From positions 22,284,878 through 22,348,877 of the forward strand of contig NW_020654810.1 in the NCBI RefSeq assembly GCF_003589595.1: a DNA stretch of 64,000 nucleotides, written 5' to 3'. Positions within the stretch are counted from its first letter, which is position 1, and the number at the start of each line of letters is the position of its first letter. This DNA is from Hyposmocoma kahamanoa. Lineage: Eukaryota; Arthropoda; Insecta; Lepidoptera; Cosmopterigidae. The notes beneath the pieces are model-generated. The model searched no databases. It saw nothing but the letters and a program-made list of their open reading frames with translations, and was not told where the DNA came from. Of the stretch, positions 34,483-46,636 are shown piece after piece. The translations under genes were made by a program, and so were the position numbers.

Positions 34483-35568
34483 ATGAAATCGGTTCGATGA
34501 CGCGCTCCACGCGCTCCGAATAGTTCGAAACAGTTATCGCACTCTACTAAATCGACATTAGAACAACAATTGATAGAAAACTTAAAGAAACATTTAAATT
34601 CTAAACCGAATGAACAATATATAAGGTTAGCGGTAATGACAACACTGGACAACACTTTCTACATGTCAAATTGTTTTTTCAGCGACCTTTTGACACCGGA
34701 TGTAGTGACGTTCAGCCTCATTGCAACGAGTTTCATGATTTTACATCATCTGGCGTAGACAATTATGTAGCTTTTAAACACGTCGTGATCATTATATTTA
34801 TTTAGTATGGTATAGAAAAGCTAATTTGGCGATTGTTACGTTGTATATGTTAGGTTTTACACTTTAAGAAGTTTTTCTTAGACATTTAAAAGGAAGTGAT
34901 AGCTAATTAATGAAGCTGCGTGCTTGATTGCGCATTATTTGAAAAATCTTATACAAAATCATGACTTCGTGGCTAAAGTTTACTAGGTAACTACAATTTA
35001 AACTGAAGTACTGCTATATGTTTAATAAGCCACATAATATGCGCAACATTAACAGGGAAATTTAATTAAAATAACTCATTTAAAAATACATTTGACAAGC
35101 GTGTCAAGAGGCTTATAGGTGACTCAGACTTAGTAGAGGTGAAAGCTTCAGATTCTTGGACACCGCCATAAAGTTGCCTGCTTCTCTCTGTATGCTATTG
35201 AACATATCACGGAGAGTGTGCGATGGAATTGAACAATTTAATTCCACCTTCCCCTTATCGTCACCGGGGGACTAGATGTAAGTTTGGGTTTCACCTCTAT
35301 GTTGTGGATATTCCAAAGATTCGCACGAAGCGTTATGCTTACACATATAAATAGCGAACGGAGTGGGATTCCCTGCTTGAAGACTTCTTCCCTGAGCGCT
35401 ATAATTTGGGCCTTTTGAAGGCGAGAGAGAATAGGCATTCTTTAGGTGTGCATGCTCCATTGTCGTCCTCATCGGATGGAAAGTGTTCCATCAGATGAGA
35501 TGGAGGTCAAATTCGCATTCAAATGCGCACCAAACGCACAGGACAATTTTGACAACTCGGTAACTGGA

Positions 35569-35670
35569 CCCGTGGCTCAGATGGTTAGAGAAATGTTACG
35601 TTGCAGCGTGATCGTGGGTTCAAGTCCCACCGGATCGACGAAAATTTTTCTATGTTCGATCTTTGTACAT
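35569..35670 (+). mobile_element. tRNA-like SINE copy
   Basis: A box 'gtggctcagatgg', B box 'ggttcaagtcc', then 'ccggatcga' and 'ttcgatctttgtac', the SINE-C-type body start. Confidence 0.65.
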
Positions 35671-36052
35671 GATATGTCATGATCAGTACAATATAGTTCT
35701 AAAACCTTCATCGACTAATTCTAGTCCAAAAGTTGACTGTTAAATGTAATAATATCACACGGTGACTTACCGCAAAGCGACTTACCAATTTTCGCAACAT
35801 TTCATTAATCTACAACATGATAAGATACCTTTATACAAATAACAACGTAGTTCTTTGATTTTTTACCGAATTCAATAAGGAATGTACATTTAGCGTAGCG
35901 TAATTGATTTGAAAATAATGCTTAATTTCCTATAGTTTTTTTTTCTTATAGTATTTAAAAATAGTCTACTAGGTATTACTTACAGCTGTTTCAGTTATCA
36001 TGTAAGTTTTGATTGCATTTAAGAAAATAATTTAGTGTTAGCACTTAGTAGT

Positions 36053-36360
36053 TTAGTAACAGTAGAGCTCCGTGTGAAAGAGTTCGTCCTGGGTAGTACT
36101 GCCACCTTACCTATTTCTGCCACCAAGCTGTAATGTCAGCATTACTGTGTTCCGGTTTTGAAGGGTAAGCGTGCTGGTGAAACTACAGGCACATGGGACT
36201 TGTCAACTTACGTCTCAGGGTGACGGGCGCAGTGGCAGTGCCCCTCAGATCTTTGAAATTTAAAGCTCTGAGTGGCACTGTAATTGTCATGGACAAGCAT
36301 GTAGCTTACCACCAGGCGCACGACTTTTTCGCCCCGTCACATGATGTTATTAAAAAAAAA
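36053..36360 (+). mobile_element. RetA retroposon copy with A tail
   Basis: Sense, near full length: 'agtaacagtagagctcc' to 'gccccgtcac' and the tail 'ttaaaaaaaaa'. It lies between the two ACBP genes. Confidence 0.8.
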
Positions 36361-36469
36361 CTTTGTTCACGTACTTTTCCTGCAGTATGCTCAAGTACTG
36401 TATTTTTTTAAATAATAATAGTTAGCCCATATAGGCTACTTGCCACAGGCCTCCTCTCATAATGAGAGA

Positions 36470-36615
36470 GCTTGGTGTAGTTTTCATGCGGGCCCAATGC
36501 GTATTGAGAACTTCACTCACGTCATTAAAATTGCTTAGCAGATGTGTGCAGGTTTCCGTACAATATTTTCCTTCAGCTTTTGGGAAGCGGTAGGATAAAC
36601 CGTTAAGGTACCACA
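36470..36615 (-). mobile_element. SINE-D copy, degenerate
   Basis: Minus-strand head near 36600-36615 ('gctgtggtaccttaacgg'). Body words 'tgaagttctcaatacgc' match the one at 23670-23832. Confidence 0.45.
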
Positions 36616-37016
36616 GCTTATTTTATTTAATAAGTAACAGATACAAAATTGCTCGTATCTTTCGTGTAAACACTCAAACACTTAGTCAGAGATTTCTAAT
36701 ACAAACTTTGACTTTTCGTATTTAAAAAACTAACTTTGCCTTACTTTAAGCACAAAATTTAAACTTTGAATTTACTTCGTAATTCCTTGTTTAAACTTTG
36801 GCGAAGTTCGTTTCGTAAATACGAAAAACTTGTCTTGATAGTCACAGTCAAAGGTTGTTTTATAAATAAGACTTTAACTGCAGCGAAAGTAACAGGTGAA
36901 GAAACCTGTTGCTCACATTTGCTGCGAAGGTACGCCCTGAAACCTAATTCTTATCAAAACTTCAATTACAGCAACAGGTAAAAAAACAAAATAAAATAAT
37001 TTAAATATTGATTTTT

Positions 37017-37022
37017 TTTAAT
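37017..37022 (-). promoter_or_regulatory. Candidate polyadenylation signal of ACBP-2
   Basis: ATTAAA variant, about 80 nt after the stop codon. No AATAAA is seen nearby. Confidence 0.35.
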
Positions 37023-37100
37023 TTTGCATGAGAACCAAATAAATAAATAAGCACTTAATTAACAAATACGTTAATATATAATTACGAATCTAACTATAAT

Positions 37101-37228
37101 TTACGCATATTTCGACTGGAGCTTCTGCGCCATTTCTATGTACTGCTTCTTGGCGTCATCCTGGGACATGCCTTTGCGGTCAACCCAGGCCTTGTACTTC
37201 GCCTTCTCTACAATGCCGGAGGGTTCAG
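37101..37228 (-). CDS. ACBP-2 coding exon 3
   Basis: 128 nt, acceptor 'gttccag', stop TAA at 37101-37103. Encodes IVEKAKYKAW and QYIEMAQKLQ. Confidence 0.95.
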
Positions 37229-40200
37229 CTGGAACAATATAACAACATGCAAATTAATGAGTTTATATCCACAAATTTAATTGCCTCCATCGCCGAGCGA
37301 TTACCATGCTGGACTGCAACGCAGACTAACAACATCATGAAGTGTACTCACTCGTACTAGTTGATATGTAAATGGTGCTGGGTCGTGGAAAAATTTCCTT
37401 TTTTGAAAAAAAATCATATTTTTCAAAAAAATAAATATTTTTCCGGATATTTTTCCAATATTTTCATGTCAAAATGTCAAGTTACCGAAAATTAAAAAAA
37501 AAGATAGAGCCATTTATAAAGTTTTTTTTCCCTGTCATTTTAATCTCATTTTTCTATGTGGTTTTTAGCTATACGAGTTTATTTTATAATTCACGCTAAA
37601 TAAAACTTCAAAACATATTTCTAAACGTAATATGAGTCTATAATATAAGTCTTCGAAATTATATTTTTCCAACTTTTCGGGATTTTTTCCGGAAAAATTT
37701 ACACTATTTCAAATTTTTTGGAAAATTACCTAACAGTATATGTAAATATTACTCTCTGTCTTTGTCTACAAAGTGAGGGTGTCGTCCTCTCTGAGGGATG
37801 TTCCGAAGTCTTCTGATAGACTACGCTCTCGCAAAAGGAAACCATAGCCTCCCTGCACCTTCGCTGCCGCAGCGACCACGACAGTTGGCAGCGAGAGATC
37901 TCCTCCCACTATCGCAATAGGGAGTACCTACAGCTGAGACCCCCAAGCCGCCCTGTACTGTAAGCGGTGCGCCACACTCGTGGCAGACGGGAGTCGCCTC
38001 CCGACCCACCACGTGACGCAATGTTTCCATACCCAGTGGGCACCTGTTCCTACCTCAAGTATAGAGTCCCATATCTCAGATCAACCGAGCGAACTAGGTG
38101 GGGGCAGATCGCCACCACAGTCGCTAAGCCAGCGACTGGGGACTCTATGTCCTCCGCCCATCTACGGATCAAGTCGGCGCGGCCCGCTGCCCTGATCCGC
38201 TTTGTCTCCTCGACATCAGGAATTCCCCTCTGCCTCGTATAATTACTCGGTACCGGTACATTTCCGCCAGCACTACCGCCTGCATTTCCCACATGGGATC
38301 ACTCACGAGAAGTGTGGCCGCTGTCCAAAATACAGTGTATAATGAGATCCCCATACTAACTGGGAAAAGATCTGATCAGATGAACAGTTTTTAGATTAGT
38401 GTAGAGCTACTATGCCATATCTACACATAGATAGATTCAAAGACAAAGGTTCACCTGTTTTTGTTTAAAAAAGTAAGGAACACAATTAATGAGCTAGCGT
38501 GAGTGAAACGCACGGATTGCAATTCCAACGGGGGAAGTAAAAACCATAAACAATAGAAAAGCAAATCATTGATATCAAGGCGAGATCTCAAATGTTTGCC
38601 TACTACAATGTATGGAAGACTGGAGACATATTTAAGTCCATAATATATAATATGTAGTTATTAAAAGAAGAGCAGAACTAAGTAATACTTTTTTTTCATT
38701 TAATCGTTTATCAAAATTAAGTACCATAAATTATAGAACATATATCTATACACTCGTGCTGAAATAGATAAGTTCGTCGTCCTGTTTCTTATCATTAGAA
38801 TATAATATTATAATATAATTTTACCGATTATCGCTGACGTAAATACAAGCTTACATAATCTCTTAATCGTATTGAAGGATATGTTTTGTAATTTCTCGAA
38901 AATTACAACTATATATTATTATTATCTTAAGAAATGCTGCTAAAAATTAATTATTTTTATACCGAGTTCTTAGGTTTTCGCGATTGTTACACATGGGAAA
39001 TGAAACTATTTTTCCGGATTTAAATCGCGTTTATTTATTTTTTCAAACAAACCAATGTTTCGGTACCTGTAAAGGACTTGTGGTTTATTTGAAAATATTA
39101 ATATACGCAATTTAAATCCGGAAAAATAGTTTCATTTCCTATAATTATTTTTATGTTCAAAAGTTATTATTGTTACTATGAAGCATTATATAAAACTTTA
39201 AAAAAATAATGTATCAGACAACCACTTTAAATACTGGTCCCAAAATAGAGAACTCGCTGTACTATAAATACCAGAGCACAGAAAGAAATTTGCTTCAAGG
39301 CACTAACCAAAACATACTTCCCAGAACAACTTTAGAAAACATTTTTTCTCAAAGTGTCTCTAATATCGCTACCTCCAATGAACACTACTACACTACATAG
39401 GAGAAATTCGACAATTCGATAACTTAACCTGTAGCTCAGTTGGTTAGAGCAGCGCTACGGTACAGCGTGATCATAGGTTCAAATCCCATCGGGTCGAAGC
39501 AGTTTTTCTGTGCGTTCGATCTTTGTTTTAATAATCATAGCAAATAAAACTATTTTTTCGGATTTAAATGGCGTAGTTGGTAAATTTGTTTTTTGTAACA
39601 AATCTTCTTTTTGTTAGATAATTTAAAACTTCATTTTTGGTAACAAGAACACACTGTACAAATACATCTAGATGTTGCCGACCGTACACATGGACGCGCT
39701 CTGTAAAACACAGACCGATTAAATTGTGAAAGTAACTTTGAAACTTGTCCACAGTTCATTTTCAAACATTAAGTACTGTAGTACGCTGTCCTCTTTGTCA
39801 TGACTAACGCACTTGCATTACGGTGACTTTCGAGATATTGTCATAAAGGTTTATCATCACCTTAAACATTTTGCCTAACAGCAAAACTGGAACTAAAAGA
39901 GATATATCAAAAAACACTTATAGGGTCAACACCCTATTATATGATGCTGTATATTACCCAAATAAATAAAAATAAAATAAAAAATAAATATGTCTATTGC
40001 AGATCATACTCATAACGAAATAAAAATTTAGAAAAAATAATAATTTTTTCATTGAAATGTACGTATTTATTAGTCGTTATTCATCATCGAGTATATAACC
40101 AGAAATAGAGACGAAATGTCATTTAATTTGTTTGAAAACTGTTCTACCATATCATTACGGTGACAACTGCGCTCCGATTGCCCAGCCCGAACTCGAAACA

Positions 40201-43200
40201 ATTGACGGGTGTCGTCAATAAATTTCTTTCACTCCAAACCGACCAGTTTAACTTGAACTTTGCTATAATGGACGAAAATTGATAAATTACATATGTAACA
40301 TTTAATTACCGATTAAATGTGATTCCGTTTGTTTTGTAATTAGATGTTTTGCTGTTTTTCCCACACCACCGAATGGAATATCCCCCCCATAGTTAGAGAC
40401 ATTATCTTTATTACAATAAATACAGAATATTTTTCGAATATACGGAGAAGTACGTAAGTAAGTAGCTTTCGAATTTGTGATTTCAGTGCAAACGTGTGTT
40501 GATATTTAAAAGGGATATAAGGCCCATTTGCCTGATGAGTAGCCAGGATGAATGGTCCTTATTTCGTCTCTATTTCGAGGCGAAGCGAAGTTGAGTTATT
40601 AACATGTCTGGGATGAGCAAAATGAGATCTACAACACCTACGTAATAAAGTACCTACATTACTAACTACTTAAATATGAGCACCGTATAAATAGTGATAT
40701 TTTTTTCCGGGCTACTGAGACAACCCTAAAGTAGGAATAACGACAAAGTGAATGAAGTTACAAACACGTATGAATAAATTAGGGCTTTCAACTCGGGAAT
40801 TTCGGTCTAGACTTTTTCTTTTTTTTTATAATAACACGAACAAGTCTTGCGCCTAATGGTAAGCTATACGCCTCTCCATAACAGTTGCAGTGCCACTCAG
40901 AGCTTTAAATCGCAAAGATCTGAGGGGCACTGCCACTGCGCCCGCCCGATACCCTGAGACATAAATTTAACAAGTCCCCTTTGCCTGTAACCTTACCCTT
41001 CAAAACCGGAACACGGTAATGCTGACATTACTGCTTGGCGACAGAAATAAGTTAGGCTAAAGGTGCTCTCTATATGAAAATACATTAAACACCCCTTGTT
41101 TCTTACCCAGCGAACATAAAACGTTCATAAATAATGTTTTATCTATATAATAAATGCCTAGTCTACAAAATAAGTAATACTCGGCCAAATTAAAATTTGA
41201 TCGAGTATTACTTATTTGATAGTATAATTGTTTCGAACGGACGTCGAACGGAGAACGAGAGTTGGAAAAGTTTCGTTTTTCACGGCATTTTCGAGACCGC
41301 ATCGATGTCGATATTTATTTCCGGGAAAACCATAGTATAATGATACAATACAATATCGACGGTGAAAATTGGAAATGTCGTAAGGGACATTTTGTCCTTT
41401 GCGATACACAACTGGCCGATCGAAAAGTTTTGACATTATAAATCGGAACAATAGTTGATTTAACTCACAAGTTAGAAAGATATAGTAGGAATCAGGTTCA
41501 TCTTCTCGCTCAGAAACCCATCTGATTCCGATTTAAATCAAAATCAGCATGCTGACAACAAAATATATCTCAGGACTTTTTCAAAAATTTCAAATTTGCA
41601 CCGTCGATATAAGGCTAATAATTTCGTGTGAAAATTGTGAAACAAAAAATGTATCCACATTTTGTAGTAAGGGACATTTTCCATTAAGATGAAATCTTCC
41701 TTACGACATGTCAAATTTCTACCGTCGATATGGTAACTCCATACAAACATAGCAGCGTGACTTGTATGTGTGCGCACCTGACGCGTGCCGTGTACGGAGG
41801 CACACATTCGCATAATCTCGCAATGCAGTCGCGTTGCATAGTTAGTGGTAGTGATAATAATAATAAAAATAAACTTACAGATGTTTACATCGCCGAAGAC
41901 AGCCTGCTTGTAAAGGGAGTAGAGAGCGAGGTTCTCGCTATCGGAAGGCTTCGACTTCCAGTTCCTTACGGAGTCGGCGACGGTCTTGAATTGCTGTAGA
42001 AATATGAGACAATTCGTTGAACTAATGTATCATGACCGATGATAACCTAGTTGGAGAAGAGTGATGACTCTATGATGGTGTAGCTACATACTCGCTAACG
42101 GTGAAAGAAAACATCGTGATCATGATGATGTAAATAGCCCTTAAGCTAGCCCTCCCTACTGATCTCTCTTACTTATTGAAATAAACCATAGATAACATGT
42201 CACTGTTTTTCAAGAATAGTGGCTTAAACCAAAATAGTTCATGTTTGTGTTACAATACGGGTGCATTCAAATTGTGCTAAAATTTTGTTGTAAAAAAACA
42301 ACAAGTTTTTTATTGGTTAAATAAAATAAACAAGTGAGAACATGGACTGGTGTGTGATTCGTCGATTTTTTTAAGTTACATGTGCTTCAGTTATTTCTAA
42401 GCCATTATCGTTCTGATGAATTGAGTTGATTTTGAGATAAGCCACTATTCTAGAAATAAGATTTATAATGAATATCACGAACACTGGAGCCATCGCTCTT
42501 ACCAACAGACTCGGTCAATACTGCCGTCGTCGTCATACTAACGCACTTATATTTCGGTAACCGTCGAGATATTGATATCGTTTTTTTTTTGTGTAAAAAA
42601 ATGGCGATTACGCTGATTTCGCTTAACAATAAAAACTGAATTATTGAGATTTTTTGTGATAAAACTCCATAAGTTTTTATTATGATTAATTAATACATAA
42701 ATCGAACACAAAAAAAATCCTTAGACCCGATGGGTCTTGGATTCACGACCATATTGCATCATAGCATTGCTCTTACCAACTGAGATACTAAGAGATTTTT
42801 TTATTTATTTTTTAATGATCAGTAGGTGTTACTAGCGGCATAGAATGCCGAAAAATACAGTACAAAGATTTTTAACAAAAACATAACAGAATTTCGAAAA
42901 CTAGATAACTTGACCCATAGGGTCGGCGAAAAAAAATACAGATACCTGTGTAATCCTAATAAAACTGAAACTAAATACGATATAAAAAAAAAAACCGCTT
43001 ATAAGGGGTTGTAGATCTCGTTTCGCTGATTCCAGATATGTGAATCACTTAATTTCGGTAGAAATGTCGATTACGAAATACTTTCATAGCTAAAAAGTCG
43101 TTGAAAACCCAATACAAACATCCGACAACAAGCACAAATACAAAAATTCGTGAGGTGCGCTGGTTCGTTCCGTGACTTAGCTGGCATAGCGTCTGCCACG

Positions 43201-43459
43201 GTTTGCTACAAGACGTCGGTTCGAATCCGACCTGATCGAAGGATTTTTTTCTAAGTGTTCGATCTAATTATAACAAACTAGTGTAGTAATTTCATTAAAA
43301 AAAATTAAATATCAATTCAACACTGGATTTTTTTCTTTTTGTTGCTTGACTTGTACCAATAATCATAGGTAACATAATTTTAAAAAAACTCGAAAATCGT
43401 TAAAAAAGGAAACAAATGACTGTCATATTAAATTGTCAACTTACCTCTTCCAGAGACAT
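37101..43459 (-). CDS. Acyl-CoA-binding protein paralogue (ACBP-2), three coding exons
   Basis: Coding exons 43445-43459, 41879-41993 and 37101-37228 join to 258 nt: 85 residues plus stop, GT/AG borders, phases 0 and 1 exactly as in ACBP-1. It is a single ACB domain. Acyl-CoA contacts are kept: Y30 and K34 in LALYSLYKQ, K54 in EKAKY, and Y73 in KQYIEM. The loop between helices 2 and 3 is three residues shorter than in ACBP-1, and the usual PGML is replaced by PSGI. It therefore binds acyl-CoA by family inference, but with a diverged surface. The start-codon exon has an acceptor 'gttacag' at its 5' side (exon start 43484), so at least one non-coding exon lies upstream; an RTE element (43517-45050) sits in that intron. 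Family assignment is firm; a tissue role cannot be read. Confidence 0.95.
37281..37330 (+). mobile_element. SINE-B head fragment
   Basis: 'gccgagcgattaccatgctg' matches the A-box part of SINE-B; the B box and body are missing. Confidence 0.5.
37750..38360 (-). mobile_element. R1-type LINE C-terminal remnant, frame-broken
   Basis: GC-rich island. Minus-strand pieces in different frames resemble the RT C-terminal region of R1/TRAS/SART LINEs: RIRAAGRADLIRRWAEDI, then CHECGAPLT (zinc-knuckle-like), then REAMVSFCESVVYQK. Several stops and frame changes show it is dead. Confidence 0.55.
38994..39143. mobile_element. MITE-3 copy (long inverted ends)
   Basis: 'ggaaatgaaactatttttcc' with 'ggatttaaatcgcg' faces its own inverse at 39110-39143. 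The centre has 'caaaccaatgtttcgg'. No coding sequence. Confidence 0.75.
39424..39535 (+). mobile_element. tRNA-like SINE copy with intact A and B boxes
   Basis: A box 'gtagctcagttggttagagc' and B box 'ggttcaaatcc' with near-cloverleaf spacing, then 'ttcgatctttgttttaataa'. The appended SINE body argues against a tRNA gene. Confidence 0.65.
40085..40576 (+). mobile_element. MITE-1 copy, right end truncated
   Basis: Left end CATCGAGTATATAACC intact. The right end stops after 'gtctctatttcg' and lacks the last 16 or so bases, so no duplication can be read. Confidence 0.75.
40812..41055 (-). mobile_element. RetA retroposon copy
   Basis: Antisense with clear tail 'tttttctttttttttataat', ending at 'ggcgacagaaataagtta' (5' part missing). 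Confidence 0.75.
41168..41217. repeat. Perfect 16-bp inverted repeat
   Basis: AAATAAGTAATACTCG at 41168-41183 and its exact inverse at 41202-41217, with an 18-nt loop. In ACBP-2 intron 2. Confidence 0.8.
41354..41735. repeat. Dispersed inverted words around 'accgtcgatat'
   Basis: 'atatcgacggtgaaaatt' and 'gtcgtaagggacatttt' at 41354-41395 face 'ttgcaccgtcgatat' (about 41596), 'agtaagggacattttcc' (about 41665) and 'ttctaccgtcgatatgg' (about 41716). Probably a decayed foldback element. Confidence 0.5.
41879..41993 (-). CDS. ACBP-2 coding exon 2
   Basis: 115 nt, acceptor 'ctacag', donor GTAAG. Encodes QFKTVADSVRNWKSKPSD and LYSLYKQAVFGDVNI. Confidence 0.95.
42700..42790 (-). mobile_element. 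tRNA-like SINE fragment
   Basis: Minus strand: 'ctcagttggtaagagcaatg' then a decayed B box and 'gggtctaaggattttttt'. Confidence 0.5.
43081..43318 (+). mobile_element. SINE-C copy
   Basis: 'cgtgacttagctggcatagc' and B box 'ggttcgaatcc', then 'ggatttttttctaagtg'. In ACBP-2 intron 1, close to its start-codon exon. Confidence 0.75.
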
Positions 43460-43484
43460 TGTGAATTAGTGGTCGTTTAGAGAT
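43445..43484 (-). CDS. ACBP-2 start-codon exon
   Basis: ATG at 43457-43459 gives MSLEE, donor GTAAG after 43445. The 5' UTR part runs to the acceptor at 43485-43486. Confidence 0.85.
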
Positions 43485-43516
43485 CTGTAACAAAGAAAAA
43501 TCGAATCAATTACTTA

Positions 43517-45050
43517 CATACATACATACATATACTTCACGCCTTTTTCCCATCGGGGTAGGCAGAGACAACAGTTTTCCACCTGCTACGGTCCTGACAG
43601 ACATCTTTCGCCTCATCAACACGCATCAATGCTTTCATACACGCTCGTCGGTTAAGGGTACTCTTGACCTGGCCCTTCTTTAGGATGGCCTCAATTTGGT
43701 CATGATAAGTTCTCCTTGGTCGGCCCATACCAACTTGCCCACTCACACTCGCCTTATAAATCTGTTTCGTCACTCTTCTTTTATTCATTCTCTCTACATG
43801 TCCGAACCATCTAAGCATCCCTTTCTCTATCTTTGTCACTATATCTTCTTCCACGCCGCAACGCTCTCTTATCACACTGTTCCGTAATTTATCCATCCGA
43901 GTCACTCCAGCCATACTCCTCAAAGCTCTCATTTCTACTGCATTAATTCTGCTTTCATGCTTCTTCTGCCAAACCCAACATTCACTACCATACATAAGTG
44001 TAGGAACCAGCACCCCCCCATGCACAGCCAATCGTGCCTTTTTAGACACTTTCTGGCTGCCCATGAAGGTATGCAAGGCACCATTCACCTGATTCCCTGC
44101 GTTCACTCTTCTTTCAATGTCTCTTTCACATTTTCCATCACACGTAAACATAGAACCCAAATACACAAACTCTTTCACTTGATCCACTTTCTCTCCTTCA
44201 ATCAATATCGTGCAAATCGTCATATCTTCCTCTCTTTCAAAAACCATTACCTTTGTCTTTCCCACATTAATTTTCATTCCTCTCCTTTTTAGAGCACCAT
44301 GCATAATATTTACCATCTCCTGCAACTCCTCCACTGACGACGCTAATACCACCTGGTCATCGGCGTATAGGAGGCACTTAATGAGTAAACCATTCATTCT
44401 CAGCCCATACGTACTCTCTTTCAAATCTTTCAAACAATTGTCCATAATTAGGTTGAACAGCCATGGCGACGCTACACATCCCTGTCTAACACCTTTCCCG
44501 ATATCAAACCAGTCAGTGTAAGCACCATTTATTCTGACACAGGCACTGGAAACCTCATAGAGAGATTTCAGTGCCTGAATTAGACTGCCGTCCACCCCAT
44601 ACATAGGCAAAGTCGACCACAATTCTTTCCTTGACACTCTGTCGTAGGCCTTCTCCAAGTCTATAAAAGCGCAATAGACTTTTTGTCTTTTAGCCAAGAA
44701 CTTTTCGGATATGTTTCGCAAGGAGAAGACCTGATCCATGCATCCCATTCCTCTTCTAAATCCCGCTTGCACGTCCCAAATTTTTTCTTCCGTTTCTTTC
44801 ATCACTCTCTCAATCAATACCTTTGCATATAATTTGCCGACAATACTAAGAAGACTGATTCCGCGATAATTTTTGCAGTCTTGCTGCGACCCTTTTCCCT
44901 TATATAATGGTATGATGACAGCCTTGCCCCAGTCTCCTGGCACTCGGCCGCTTGACCAACAAAGGTTGAAAAGGCGGTACAGCTGACTAGCGACCACACC
45001 CTGTCCAGCCCTCAGCATTTCAACAGTAATTCTGTCATATCCCGCTACAT
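43517..45050 (-). mobile_element. 5'-truncated RTE-type LINE with perfect 12-bp target duplication
   Basis: One uninterrupted frame enters at 45050 and stops at 43537 (493 residues from the first Met at 45018). RT motifs in order: KNYRGISLL, QAGFRRGMG, the first catalytic Asp in AFIDLEKAYD (D120), GVRQGC, and LLYADD (about 218-221); then the LYGSECW-like YGSECWVWQ and RWFGHVERM of the C-terminal part. The 3' UTR is only a few bases plus a (GTAT)n tail, as in RTE elements. 'atcaattactta' lies at 43505-43516 and 45051-45062. The endonuclease half is missing through 5' truncation, so the copy is dead on arrival but young. Confidence 0.9.
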
Positions 45051-45188
45051 ATCAATTACTTAATGTTTGAAAACTAATCAGATGATACAAATAAATATAC
45101 CGAAATGTCACACGTGAAACCAAATGCTGTCTTAAGTCAAATATTACGAAATTGAGAAAAAACGATTTAAATATTCCAAAAATATTGA

Positions 45189-45353
45189 GAGTCGTATTCT
45201 AGAACTCTATTCAATGCTCAAGTCAGGATTGCACTGGCAACACAAGCACTGGAAATACGACCCTAATGGCAGGGACTTGAGTATGATATCAAGTGCTTTA
45301 AACCATCCTCAAATCCTAACTTGAGCATTGAGTAGAGTTCTAGAATACGACCC
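45189..45353. mobile_element. Short MITE with 40-bp inverted ends
   Basis: 'gtcgtattctagaactcta' plus 'tcaatgctcaagt' faces its inverse near 45312-45353. 165 bp. TGA lies on both sides, a possible 3-bp duplication. Confidence 0.7.
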
Positions 45354-45574
45354 TGAAACTCGTTAAAACAGGGTTATTTGTAAAATGCGACCAACCTCTC
45401 ATGAATGTTTTTACGTACATCTTAAACAACAACTTTTCTTACATAATTTTTTACAAAACATAAATTTACCAAAAATGAAATTTTAAGTCTTTGTTGCACC
45501 ATCGGACACATTTTTTTTTATTGTATTTTTTCTTTTGTGCGTGTGTGTGTGTCTGTGTGTATGTATGCGATTAC

Positions 45575-45745
45575 TCCGGCATTCTGATGATTCTTTTTTG
45601 TTGGAAAGATGCCCATCTCAGTATTGGTCCCATTTAAATTTGAAGGAAATATTCCACCGGAAAATATTCCGGTAGCTGATTTCAATAAATCTTAACAAAT
45701 ACATGTAATTCCACGTACTTGTGAGGGCGGTTTTTTTTTTCATAA
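45575..45745 (+). mobile_element. MITE-2 copy, left end missing
   Basis: 'gatgattcttttttgttgg', 'ggtcccatttaaatttgaag' to 'gtgagggcggttttttttt'. A (GT)n run lies just before, at about 45538-45562. Confidence 0.65.
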
Positions 45746-46154
45746 AAAAAGTTATAATTAGAAAAATGTATAATAAGATTCATTCAGCATTTTTTTAATT
45801 TTCAAATTGAGTTTTCTCAATTCCAACACTTTTGAGTAAATTAGTTATTGGTTTCCGTTCATAGTTTTTGTAGTAATTTTTACAATGTTCCAACTCTCGT
45901 TTCAACAGAAGTTATCCATTTGAAATGCGCGCGCGCCGTCCCGTAAGCAACATTCCGCAGGTTCAATGACCGGGTTGGCAGCAGCGGAAACTAGAGCTCA
46001 TAGGCACTTTCCAACGTACGTGTTACGTAGAATGACTGGAGATATCTAATAAAAGTCGACATTGACCTTCGATTAAAAATTTCACTGCGAGACCGGTGAA
46101 GACGCCTATTAACATTCAATGAATACTTTATTGCTGATTAAATAAATAATGAAT

Positions 46155-46343
46155 AAACCACACACTCTTAGCCTCGCACTAAGGAAACCCTATATCTCGG
46201 GTGCCATGGACAGACACATAGACAACCACAAATTACATCCAAACTCATGAGAGAAATAAATGTAGGCCATATAAATATTTCTCTCGACCCGGGAATCGTA
46301 CCCCGGACCTCTGCGTGGCGGTTTATGCTGTTACCGAGCGGAT
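46155..46343 (-). mobile_element. SINE-B copy
   Basis: Antisense: 'ctcgcactaaggaaacc', 'gggtgccatggacagac', 'gagagaaataaatgtaggc', then the tRNA-like head 'gacctctgcgtggcgg'. Confidence 0.75.
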
Positions 46344-46379
46344 AGCACTGTCCTATAACACATAACTCAACACTTCAAG

Positions 46380-46636
46380 TTATATCTCAGGGTGCAAAGG
46401 CAGTGCCCCTCAGAAAGCTAAACGCCTGTCCATAACAGTTGCAGTGCTACTCAGAGCTTCAAATCGTAAAGATCTGAGGGGCACTGCCACTGCACCCGTC
46501 ACCCTGAGACATAAGTTGCCAAGTCCCATGTGCCTGTAATTTCACCAGCACCCTTACCATTACTGCTTGGCGGCAGAAATCGGTAAGGTGGCAGTACTTC
46601 CCCGGACGAACTCTTTCACAAGGAGCTCTACTGCTT
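46380..46636 (-). mobile_element. RetA copy (rearranged tail end)
   Basis: Antisense body from about 46414 ('aaagctaaacgcctgtcc') to 'aaggagctctactgctta'. A short sense-orientation scrap at 46385-46412 precedes it. Confidence 0.65.

Noticed and set aside
39424..39500. Possible functional tRNA gene (good A and B boxes)
   Set aside because: The 3' side continues into the SINE body 'ttcgatctttg' shared with other copies; the acceptor stem does not pair well by eye.
43957..44521. Plus-strand frames of 103-111 codons
   Set aside because: Shadows of the RTE reverse-transcriptase frame on the minus strand.
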